The notes: generated from the letters alone by a model not told the origin. DNA of 5,116 nucleotides from Candidatus Bathyarchaeota archaeon (GCA_026014905.1 JAOZHK010000035.1:1-5116), one strand, 5' to 3'; shown: positions 1-5,003, counted from the first letter of the stretch. A program made the numbers and translations.

Positions 1-60
1 ACTGTTCTGTTTCAGCGCATGTGGGACACATCGGCTAAAAATTAGTAGACACTCATAGGG

Positions 61-89
61 TTGTACTCCCTTAAGAGAAGGGGTATAAT
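61..89 (+). promoter_or_regulatory. Predicted sigma-70 promoter facing right
   Basis: A TTGTAC -35 box at 61-66 and a perfect TATAAT -10 box at 84-89 are separated by exactly 17 nt. Transcription would start near 96, just before an AGGAGG sequence at 101-106. No long plus-strand gene follows, so the transcript is either a small RNA, a leader or a remnant unit. A perfect dyad covers the -10 box (separate entry), which suggests repression. The box match is seen directly; activity is inferred. Confidence 0.6.
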
Positions 90-99
90 TCGTTACCCC
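80..99. promoter_or_regulatory. Perfect dyad over the -10 box, possible operator
   Basis: GGGGTA at 80-85 and TACCCC at 94-99 form a perfect 6-bp inverted repeat with an 8-nt centre. The dyad covers the TATAAT box and the expected transcription start. A repressor bound here would block RNA polymerase. No regulator gene is present in the window, so the partner is unknown. Confidence 0.4.
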
Positions 100-107
100 G
101 AGGAGGA

Positions 108-158
108 ATGGAGAGCACAACACAGACAACTATTTTAGAAAAGCTAAAATCGGGTTGA
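108..158 (+). CDS. Possible 16-residue leader peptide or truncated gene start
   Basis: An ATG at 108 opens a 16-codon frame (MESTTQTTILEKLKSG) ending at TGA 156-158. It lies directly downstream of a good promoter. The AGGAGG at 101-106 is only 1 nt from the ATG, which is too close for efficient initiation, and no other start codon lies at normal spacing. The last codons fall inside the left inverted repeat of the MITE-like segment, so this may be the 5' remnant of a gene cut by that insertion. It could also be a leader peptide or no gene at all. I do not recognise the peptide. Confidence 0.2.
   Translation: MESTTQTTILEKLKSG
132..150. repeat. Perfect 7-bp inverted repeat
   Basis: ATTTTAG at 132-138 and CTAAAAT at 144-150 are perfect reverse complements around a 5-nt loop (AAAAG). 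In the transcript from the promoter at 61-89 this would be an AU-rich hairpin. It could equally be a protein-binding dyad. It partly overlaps the left end of the MITE-like segment. Confidence 0.45.
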
Positions 159-185
159 TCCGCTAATGGCATGCTATCACAACAG

Positions 186-215
186 CAAGGGGGTCGGTTT
201 ACACCGACCCCCTTG
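186..215. terminator. Perfect 13-bp GC-rich hairpin, possible two-way terminator
   Basis: CAAGGGGGTCGGT at 186-198 pairs perfectly with ACCGACCCCCTTG at 203-215 around a TTAC loop. It lies 190 bp past the nitroreductase stop and downstream of the right-facing promoter at 61-89, so it could end transcription from both sides. No T-tract follows on either strand, so it is not a canonical intrinsic terminator. It could instead be a structural part of the MITE-like segment. Confidence 0.45.
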
Positions 216-231
216 TGACAGATTTGTGACA
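213..231. repeat. Short direct repeat with 11-bp period
   Basis: TTGTGACA occurs at 213-220 and again at 224-231. The 11-bp offset is about one helical turn, which suits side-by-side protein binding. The first copy overlaps the hairpin stem. It may be chance. Confidence 0.25.
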
Positions 232-404
232 TTTGGGTTTTAGAACGTGCGGTATTACGTAGAATTCTCTCCAATGGACAGAATTCGCAAAAAGATAGTA
301 AAGACCTGTTTTCCAACGAATTACCATGATTTTGTAGTATGGCTTTTTCAGAATTAGAAATCCCAGGTTTGGGGATCAACCCGATTGTAGTTTACAGGTC
401 GAAT

Positions 405-1010
405 TCAGAAATGTTCATATACAACCAACTCATCAACAGATTTTTTTGGTGGCATAGCTGGCCGACATTCTGGAATGCCAATTGCTATTCCACAGACAAA
501 AGTATATTTCACGGGGACGGTGATAATCTTTCTAATTGCTGCGTCCGAGATGGACTCTGTTGCATACAGTGAACCATACCCTAACGCTTGGGCAGAAAGG
601 CAGATATAGGCCGCTGCTAGTGGACCATCGTGGGAATTATAATGAGAATATTTTTCATAAGAGTCAGTGAAAACAATTATGTAAACAGGGGCTGAAAAAA
701 TATTCTCGTAATGGTTTTTCAATTTTTCTTTGTATTTTTTTGATTCATCTGGAGCGCATTTTGCATTATGCATATACTCCTGAACGTCCAATTCAATGGA
801 TGCTTGTTTTATTGCACTAATTGTTTCGGAATTTTGTATCACCAAAAATTTCCAAGGTTGGCGATTATTTGCTGTGGGAGCAAGAGAAGCAGCTTCAATG
901 ATTTTCACTATGTGACCATGTGGTATTGGGGTCGATTTGAATTTTCTTATTGAGCGTCGATTTTTGATCACATCAAAGAAAAATACTAACCTACCATTTT
1001 CTGTACTCAT
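405..1010 (-). CDS. Nitroreductase family protein
   Basis: This 201-residue protein fits the FMN-dependent nitroreductase family: soluble flavoproteins, usually homodimers, that use NAD(P)H to reduce nitro compounds, quinones or flavins. The RRSIRKF motif (residues 18-24) supplies the basic residues expected to hold the FMN phosphate. APTANNRQPWKF (45-56) is the usual S/T-x-x-N-x-QPW flavin motif. DGPLAAAYICLSAQALGYGSLYA (128-150, shown in part) corresponds to the conserved helix and glycine turn, and GIAIGIPE (174-181) is the late glycine-proline segment. The length is normal. The ATG at 1010 is chosen because AGGAG lies 8 nt upstream; a GTG ten codons earlier has no such site. The substrate cannot be told. 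It is transcribed alone from a promoter ending 18 nt before the start. Confidence 0.92.
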   Translation of the reverse strand: MSTENGRLVFFFDVIKNRRSIRKFKSTPIPHGHIVKIIEAASLAPTANNRQPWKFLVIQNSETISAIKQASIELDVQEYMHNAKCAPDESKKYKEKLKNHYENIFSAPVYIIVFTDSYEKYSHYNSHDGPLAAAYICLSAQALGYGSLYATESISDAAIRKIITVPVKYTFVCGIAIGIPECRPAMPPKKSVDELVVYEHF

Positions 1011-1028
1011 AGCATTGTCTCCTTGTAG

Positions 1029-1059
1029 TTTATAGTCCACAAATGGAGTCTGTTGTCAA
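1029..1059 (-). promoter_or_regulatory. Nitroreductase promoter with a 19-bp spacer
   Basis: On the minus strand TTGACA (1054-1059, perfect -35) is followed after 19 nt by TATAAA (1029-1034). A 19-bp spacer is too long for good unaided initiation and is typical of promoters activated by MerR-family regulators, which twist the DNA. An imperfect dyad, AGTCCA-caaa-TGGAGT on the plus strand (1034-1049), sits within or just at the edge of the spacer. The -10 box ends 18 nt before the ATG, so the leader would be about 11-12 nt. No MerR gene is in the window. Confidence 0.55.
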
Positions 1060-1147
1060 TAGATAGACGCAAAGTTATTTCAACAATGGTCTTAGTTTAT
1101 CTCGCCGCGTTGGGATATAGATATAGCAAGAGAGTTTGGGTGCCTTT

Positions 1148-1172
1148 GGGGTCAGGTCTCGAAAGTAGAGAC
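1148..1172. repeat. GGGGTCAGGTCTC hairpin module
   Basis: GGGGTCAGGTCT starts at 1148. The segment GTCTC (1156-1160) pairs with GAGAC (1168-1172) around a 7-nt loop. Similar GGGTCA-type sequences lie at 2290, 2913, 4954 and 5035. From memory, GGGGTCARRTCT-type motifs are common in dispersed REP-like palindromes of bacteria, some linked to RAYT (Y1) transposases. No such transposase is present here. Confidence 0.4.
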
Positions 1173-1180
1173 TGTCTTTA

Positions 1181-1194
1181 AACGGACTTACCAT
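1181..1194 (+). repeat. Intergenic 14-mer repeat, copy 1
   Basis: A perfect copy of AACGGACTTACCAT, also found at 2318-2331 and 4985-4998. It lies in the spacer upstream of the nitroreductase, 33 nt after the GGGGTCAGG motif. The sequence that follows (CCATCT) only partly keeps the hairpin seen in copy 3. Confidence 0.7.
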
Positions 1195-1200
1195 CCATCT

Positions 1201-1221
1201 TCCCCCAGCTTGACCGGGGGA
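1201..1221. repeat. Palindromic repeat TCCCCC-N9-GGGGGA
   Basis: TCCCCC (1201-1206) pairs with GGGGGA (1216-1221) around the loop AGCTTGACC. The pattern of C-run, CTTGACC, G-run and ATCCA resembles a dispersed palindrome that I recall from many bacterial genomes. No T-tract follows on either strand, so a terminator role is unlikely. Only one copy is present here. Confidence 0.5.
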
Positions 1222-1243
1222 TCCATTTGCGTAAAACTTACTT

Positions 1244-1280
1244 AAAAAAGCAGGTGGAGCAACGGAATACCTATCCGTTG
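1244..1280 (-). terminator. 7-bp hairpin related to the 14-mer repeat, possible merB-like gene terminator
   Basis: CAACGGA (1260-1266) pairs perfectly with TCCGTTG (1274-1280) around a 7-nt loop. It is 70 bp past the stop of the MerB-like gene. On the minus strand a run of six T (1249-1244) follows after a 10-nt gap, which is too far for a textbook terminator. The stretch GAGCAACGGA-N7-TCCGTT matches copy 3 of the intergenic repeat at 4981-5003 outside the loop, so it belongs to the same family. Confidence 0.4.
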
Positions 1281-1350
1281 ATTTGGAGATGTTTATTGTT
1301 TGATTATGCTTGTTTTTTGTCGATAACGTCTTGGTTGTGTGGCTTGTGTT

Positions 1351-2214
1351 TCAAGAAATACGATTTCGAGGTACTGGGCGATAAGCCTCCAGTAGAGCCT
1401 CAAGATCAACACAACAGCATCTTTTTTTTGGATTCGTATCTTTGCACCAGCCGCCAGTACATGCAGTAGTGGTCCCCGCAATTTCCTCCACGCTGGACGC
1501 ACCTCTCTTGATAGCTGCAATGATCGTTGCTTTGGGCACTTCCTGGCAATAACATACAAGCTCATCTGCCTTTGCCCAGAGAATCTCGTTCAGGCCTTCC
1601 TTTGATTTACACATGGATTCTACAGTTTTTCTACCATGAGCTAGTGCCTCAACAAGATTGCAGGGCTGACCAGGTTCTTTGGACGCCTTTTTCCACCACT
1701 CCGTTAGATGCTCTTTGGAGCAGAAGAAATTTGTCATTGGGCAGTCATATTCAGCTGCGCTCTTCCAAATAGTAATTGAACGCGATGGCTTCGCGTCAAC
1801 AATCTTACATTCTTTTATGCTTATTTCGAGCTCGGCCCGACAATGAAAGCAGCGCGAGCGAATAGTCAAATCATGCTCGGTTAGGAAAGGTACATAGAAT
1901 GTGTCAATTGCACACATGCAATAAAGACACAAACTATCATCAAGATACACCCGATGTCGCGTGGGTACGCCTGAGTAAGGATAGGCATCAAGTATCATAT
2001 ATGATGTGGGTTCAATTCTCAATGATCGCTGAGATACAATTGAATCCAAGATGCTTGCAGCTTCGTCTCTTTGGAGAAAAAGATCGCGTGTGATTTCTTC
2101 CAATGATGGCGCTCGTCCCATCCTTGGAAACGCTTCAAGAATATACCAGTATGTCGCTCTCGATTTAATTGATGCACCACTGTTTTTCATGGGACCGCAA
2201 CACGTTGTATTCAT
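1351..2214 (-). CDS. MerB-like (alkylmercury lyase family) protein fused to a BFD-like [2Fe-2S] domain
   Basis: This is a 287-residue protein. Residues about 20-90 look like the winged-helix N-terminal part of MerB, ending in AYPYSGVPTRHRV (78-89 region). CAID at 101-104 aligns with the catalytic Cys96-x-x-Asp99 of MerB, Cys122 with Cys117 at the same 21-residue distance, and FFC at 163-165 with Cys159. All key residues for protonolysis of carbon-mercury bonds are therefore present. Residues 219-278 form a BFD-like domain: CYC (221-223), a GASSVEEI helix, then Cys252-x4-Cys257 and CCC at 266-268. BFD domains usually hold a [2Fe-2S] cluster, but this cysteine pattern is a variant of CxC...Cx2C. 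MNTTCCGP at the N-terminus adds a cysteine pair. The ATG at 2214 has GAGGTGA 6 nt upstream; the longer frame to 2331 begins inside a repeat and lacks such a site. No merA, merR or merT is nearby, so mercury as the substrate is inferred. Confidence 0.85.
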   Translation of the reverse strand: MNTTCCGPMKNSGASIKSRATYWYILEAFPRMGRAPSLEEITRDLFLQRDEAASILDSIVSQRSLRIEPTSYMILDAYPYSGVPTRHRVYLDDSLCLYCMCAIDTFYVPFLTEHDLTIRSRCFHCRAELEISIKECKIVDAKPSRSITIWKSAAEYDCPMTNFFCSKEHLTEWWKKASKEPGQPCNLVEALAHGRKTVESMCKSKEGLNEILWAKADELVCYCQEVPKATIIAAIKRGASSVEEIAGTTTACTGGWCKDTNPKKRCCCVDLEALLEAYRPVPRNRIS

Positions 2215-2233
2215 ATGATTATCACCTCGTGCT

Positions 2234-2262
2234 AATATATCTTGATGATAATTGAAAGTCAA
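2234..2262 (-). promoter_or_regulatory. Promoter of the MerB-BFD gene
   Basis: On the minus strand TTGACT (2257-2262) and TATATT (2234-2239) are 17 nt apart, close to sigma-70 consensus. The -10 box ends 19 nt before the ATG at 2214, so the transcript would begin just before the GAGGTGA ribosome site and the leader would be about 12 nt. The 17-bp spacer does not suggest MerR-type control, unlike a classical mer promoter. Confidence 0.65.
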
Positions 2263-2289
2263 GAGATACCCTTGGTGCTTATGGAAACA

Positions 2290-2302
2290 TTGGGTCAAAT
2301 CT
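2290..2302 (+). repeat. TTGGGTCAAATCT motif preceding repeat copy 2
   Basis: TTGGGTCAAATCT at 2290-2302 shares TGGGTCAAATC with the related stretch at 2913-2924 (one extra G there) and resembles GGGGTCAGGTCT at 1148. It lies 15 nt before repeat copy 2, and comparable motifs precede copies 1 and 3. Confidence 0.35.
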
Positions 2303-2317
2303 AACCTATCTCCATAT

Positions 2318-2331
2318 AACGGACTTACCAT
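2318..2331 (+). repeat. Intergenic 14-mer repeat, copy 2
   Basis: A perfect copy of AACGGACTTACCAT between the divergent MerB-BFD and TonB-like genes, 104 bp upstream of the MerB-BFD start. Its complement ATG happens to be in frame with that gene, giving a false upstream start. The right arm needed for the hairpin is not kept here. Confidence 0.7.
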
Positions 2332-2384
2332 ACATTGTGTTAATGCGAATATCGTTTCGAACTACGTGACAATCTCATAGCCTA

Positions 2385-2412
2385 TTGATCTACCTTTCGT
2401 TAGTATTATAAT
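2385..2412 (+). promoter_or_regulatory. Promoter of the TonB-like gene
   Basis: TTGATC (2385-2390) and a perfect TATAAT (2407-2412) are 16 nt apart. The -10 box ends 22 nt before the TTG start at 2435, so the leader would be about 15 nt, just long enough to include the GGAGG at 2423-2427. Confidence 0.65.
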
Positions 2413-2434
2413 GAATCAGCAGGGAGGATAGACA

Positions 2435-2887
2435 TTGCAGAAACATGAACTACTCAGGCTGCTTCCCAAGTCATACTGGGCTTCGTCGATAGTATTGGTG
2501 ATCATTATCGCATTAATGATTGTTCTCATGTTGTTTATTGCTAGAATAGGTAAAAATGTACATCAAGAGTACCAAGAATCGCAAATTATTGGACCAGAAA
2601 TTTATGAGTACGACGAAGTTGAAGAAAAACCAAAAATGATCAGCGTTCCGAAGGCCCTGTATTCAAAGAAGCCAAGAGGTACTGGTTCGCCACGTGTAGT
2701 GGTTAAAGTTCTGGTTGATACTAGTGGTAATGTCGTTGAGGCATTCATTTTGCAGACTGGCGGTGATGAAATACTTGAAGAGGTGGCGCTCAAGACTGCA
2801 AGACAAGCCAAATTCATTCCAGCACGAATCAGTGGTAAACTTGTGAGCGTGTGGGTAGCAATGCCAATAAGCTTTGCTCTGCAATAG
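2435..2887 (+). CDS. Short TonB-like energy transducer
   Basis: This 150-residue protein has a short cytoplasmic start (1-16, with basic residues), one hydrophobic helix (about 17-37, Ser-Ser-Ile-Val through Phe-Ile-Ala), a short acidic linker (42-66) and a TonB C-terminal domain (about 70-149). The domain shows VVVKVLVDTSGNV (88-100), EEVALKTARQAKFIPA (115-130) and a final VSVWVAMPISFAL strand. In the family, this domain contacts outer-membrane receptors and passes on energy from ExbB-ExbD. The usual long proline-rich linker is missing, so reach across the periplasm would be limited. Translation starts at TTG, with GGAGG 7 nt upstream; the nearby ATG at 2411 hits a stop after six codons. No exbB, exbD or receptor gene is in the window. 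The role may instead be structural or specific to one receptor. Confidence 0.85.
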   Translation: MQKHELLRLLPKSYWASSIVLVIIIALMIVLMLFIARIGKNVHQEYQESQIIGPEIYEYDEVEEKPKMISVPKALYSKKPRGTGSPRVVVKVLVDTSGNVVEAFILQTGGDEILEEVALKTARQAKFIPARISGKLVSVWVAMPISFALQ

Positions 2888-2912
2888 GGACATGACCAGG
2901 TATTTGGCGGAA

Positions 2913-2927
2913 TGGGGTCAAATCCCC
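2913..2927 (+). repeat. GGGGTCAAATCCCC hairpin
   Basis: GGGG and CCCC flank a TCAAAT loop, 26 bp past the TonB-like stop codon. The sequence matches the TGGGTCAAATC motif at 2290-2302. It looks like a tRNA T-arm, but no other tRNA part surrounds it. It could weakly slow transcription after the TonB-like gene; there is no T-tract. Confidence 0.35.
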
Positions 2928-2994
2928 GCTCATCCATTTACACAACTGCAATCGACGCGGGACTTTCAGCCAGGCATTTTACATACTCCCGAAC

Positions 2995-3012
2995 AACGGA
3001 CTAATAAACCGT
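2995..3012 (+). repeat. Diverged copy of the intergenic repeat
   Basis: AACGGACT (2995-3002) matches the first eight bases of the 14-mer, and the C before it also matches copy 3. The rest differs, but ACGG (2996-2999) still pairs with CCGT (3009-3012), so the hairpin is kept with a 9-nt loop. Confidence 0.4.
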
Positions 3013-3143
3013 GGGACATAGGAATATACTTATCTCCAAGTTCTTGATCACAAAAGTCTCCAGTTACCTGTATGCTGGTTTATGGTCGATGTGCCATGCT
3101 TGTGCTTGTTTATTGTCTGTAACATCCGGCTGAATCGAACTGG

Positions 3144-4682
3144 CTAGAAATCTTCTGCTAAATATTTGAGGGAGAATTGCCCACCACTGATTTTTTCGAA
3201 AAGCTGTTGAAAAGTATATGCGCCTGATGGCTCCAGCAATTCACTCTTAAGAAATTGCCCGAAAGCGAGAGGTTTTTCAAAAGGATTTGAAACACCATGT
3301 TTTTGTACGAAGCAACTGCGCAACATATCATGTGTGATTTCTGCTAACAAATAATTATGAAGATAGATGGGATGGGTTGAATAGTGAATAACAAAACCCC
3401 AGGGAGGATTATCAGTGTACGGTTCTTCATTCAGAATCGACTTACGTTTTCGCCAGTAAAGGGCATTGATGTCGTGCAGCGAATTGAGATTCTCTTGATA
3501 GAGTGCCTGGTCGAAAAACATCGCGTGCATACGACGAATGCAGTAAATCTTGTTTAGTTTCTTGATCCTCGCGAAATCTTTTTTGGTCCGCATGAGTGTT
3601 CTCTTGAAAATTCGTGAGTAGAAAAATTCTTCATATAATAAACTGTCACATACTCTGGCAAAACTCTCACGTACTATACCGCTGATACCCAGGTTCAGAA
3701 GGACATCACCGGGGTCTAAAATGAGTGCATGCAGGGCGTGTCCTGTTTCATGCAGCAGTACTTTGTAATCATGATATTTGTTTTCTACATTGGCAATGAC
3801 CCTTGAATCAACACCGTCTTGGATTGTGAAGTTATACCCCCATTCCGTTTTGTTCTTCCGGGGGAAGATGTCATATGTCATGTTATACCTTGCTATGTCA
3901 AACCCCAGTTCACAGAACGTATCTCTTAGCACTTCGTAATATTTCATCATATCGACGTATTCAGTCATTTGCGGCGCAATTTGAGCCTCAAGGAAGTCAA
4001 TATCCCAGGGCATTACATCGGGGCCGCAAACATATTGTATCCCGTATTCTGATATAATCGTCTTTGCCCGCTGTAAGAGATTTCGGGTGTCTTTTATCCA
4101 ATCGTTGAATATCGAAGAATCGAGTTCATCGTATTCGAGTTTGAACTCAACGAAATTTCTTGCACCATACAAACGCGCGCACTCATTTCTCAATTTTATC
4201 ACGTCCAGAAAGCCGTCTTTGATCAATACTTTGTTGACCTGCGCTGTAGCCAGGAAAGCTTTTTTTCTGAGTTCACGGTCGGGTTCACTTCTTAAAATCC
4301 TGTTAATGTCTGTCATACGAACCTCTTGCCTGTCGAGCGTGAACCTAAAGGTGTTCACAGTCTGCGCTAACTTGTCTGTTCTCTTCTGCATTTCGAGAAG
4401 CAGTTTGCTTAAATCTTCTGACAGATGATAGGGTTTAAAGATTCTTGCGATGATATCAACCCTTCTTCTGTTCAACGGCGCGAGGTCTTGTTCTTTATGC
4501 CTCAGTATCGTATGGTAATCCTTCTTGTTTTTTAGAGTCTGTACCAATTGTTCAGTTGCGGCATTTATGCCCAAATCAAAACCTGTGGTAAATTGAACCC
4601 AATCCAAACGCGAACATTGTGTTAGAAGTTTTTGGATTTGCTTTCCTATTTCGACGACCTTGGATATGTCATCCATGCTCAT
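3144..4682 (-). CDS. M3 family (oligopeptidase-type) zinc metallopeptidase
   Basis: This 512-residue protein has the zinc site HETGH at 311-315 inside LLHETGHALHAL, and Glu339 (GIVRESFARV) 24 residues after the second histidine, matching the third ligand spacing of M3 peptidases. The preceding WGYNFTIQDGVDSRV stretch and the late HYSTHPIYLHNYLLAE segment (433-447) fit the substrate-side His/Tyr region of the family. Residues 1-230 are mostly helical, as in M3 enzymes, which cleave short peptides in a deep channel. No signal peptide is seen, so it should be cytoplasmic. It is slightly shorter than most M3B members (about 550-600). The start is uncertain: the ATG at 4682 has GAAGGA 10 nt upstream, while the ATG at 4676 has TAGGA at a better 7 nt. 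It is a single-gene unit, convergent with the TonB-like gene. Confidence 0.9.
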   Translation of the reverse strand: MSMDDISKVVEIGKQIQKLLTQCSRLDWVQFTTGFDLGINAATEQLVQTLKNKKDYHTILRHKEQDLAPLNRRRVDIIARIFKPYHLSEDLSKLLLEMQKRTDKLAQTVNTFRFTLDRQEVRMTDINRILRSEPDRELRKKAFLATAQVNKVLIKDGFLDVIKLRNECARLYGARNFVEFKLEYDELDSSIFNDWIKDTRNLLQRAKTIISEYGIQYVCGPDVMPWDIDFLEAQIAPQMTEYVDMMKYYEVLRDTFCELGFDIARYNMTYDIFPRKNKTEWGYNFTIQDGVDSRVIANVENKYHDYKVLLHETGHALHALILDPGDVLLNLGISGIVRESFARVCDSLLYEEFFYSRIFKRTLMRTKKDFARIKKLNKIYCIRRMHAMFFDQALYQENLNSLHDINALYWRKRKSILNEEPYTDNPPWGFVIHYSTHPIYLHNYLLAEITHDMLRSCFVQKHGVSNPFEKPLAFGQFLKSELLEPSGAYTFQQLFEKISGGQFSLKYLAEDF

Positions 4683-4748
4683 TTCCTACCCGTCCTTCAA
4701 GGCTTACGACTATACCTTTTTATTGTTCATTAAACTGCTATAAGATGT

Positions 4749-4776
4749 ATCATATTGAATTTCATTGATATGTCAA
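4749..4776 (-). promoter_or_regulatory. Promoter of the M3 peptidase gene
   Basis: On the minus strand a perfect TTGACA (4771-4776) is followed after 16 nt by TATGAT (4749-4754). The start would be near 4742, leaving a leader of about 60 nt, longer than for the other genes here. A second -10-like TATAGT lies closer to the gene (4709-4714) but has no -35 partner. Confidence 0.6.
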
Positions 4777-4984
4777 CATTCTTACGATTGCAGATCTCTC
4801 AACACGCCAAAAGGTACCCTTATCTGCTTTCGGTTTTTTGTTACTATAGATTCCTATCTGGTTGACTGGACGTGCTACCGACCACAAAACTGCGCTCGAT
4901 TTTAGCGTATAATTCCCGGAGTCAATGTCGAAACACGTTGCTGGATGGGAATCTTGGGTTAATCGTATTTATCCCAATTAGAGC

Positions 4985-5003
4985 AACGGACTTACCATCC
5001 GTT
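4985..5003 (+). repeat. Intergenic 14-mer repeat, copy 3, with full hairpin
   Basis: A perfect AACGGACTTACCAT (4985-4998) continues into CCGTT, so AACGGA (4985-4990) pairs with TCCGTT (4998-5003) around a 7-nt loop. With the preceding GAGC it closely imitates a tRNA anticodon arm, but there is no matching acceptor stem or proper T-arm. This copy is probably closest to the complete form of the repeat. Confidence 0.65.

Larger units (their letters stand above)
147..387. mobile_element. MITE-like segment with terminal inverted repeats
   Basis: The 14-mer AATCGGGTTGATCC at 148-161 recurs as its exact reverse complement at 373-386. Allowing three mismatches, the similarity extends over 144-166 against 368-390 (20 of 23 positions). 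The dinucleotide TA flanks both sides (145-146 and 388-389), as expected for a Tc1/mariner- or IS630-type target duplication. However, these TA bases are themselves part of the inverted repeat, so this is weak support. The roughly 240-bp interior has no credible gene and carries a perfect hairpin at 186-215. The right end lies 17 bp beyond the nitroreductase stop codon. The repeat is seen directly; identity as a non-autonomous transposon is inferred. Confidence 0.4.
2888..3143. other. Convergent spacer with repeat fragments
   Basis: These 256 bp lie between the ends of the TonB-like and M3 peptidase genes. I see no gene and no hairpin followed by a T-tract. The spacer holds a GGGG-TCAAAT-CCCC hairpin (about 2914-2927) and a diverged copy of the intergenic repeat at 2995-3012. 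Confidence 0.6.

Noticed and set aside
71..379. 102-residue minus-strand reading frame
   Set aside because: It starts at TTG without a ribosome site, runs through the perfect hairpin and the inverted repeats, and resembles no family I know.
1227..1469. 80-residue plus-strand reading frame
   Set aside because: It overlaps the end of the MerB-BFD gene on the opposite strand and the repeat hairpin, and shows no recognisable domain.
2215..2331. 39-residue N-terminal extension of the MerB-BFD protein
   Set aside because: The far upstream ATG lies inside repeat copy 2, the stretch spans the gene's own promoter, and GAGGTGA sits 6 nt before the ATG at 2214.
2895..2940. tRNA 3' end (GGGGTCAAATCCCC followed by CCA)
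   Set aside because: The loop lacks the usual TTC, and no 5' acceptor strand complementary to GCTCATC is found upstream. It matches the repeat motif at 2290 better.
1148..5003. Integron attC sites or a CRISPR array
   Set aside because: The repeats are hundreds of bases apart and not regularly spaced, they lack the GTTRRRY/RYYYAAC ends of attC, and the genes have their own promoters in mixed directions.
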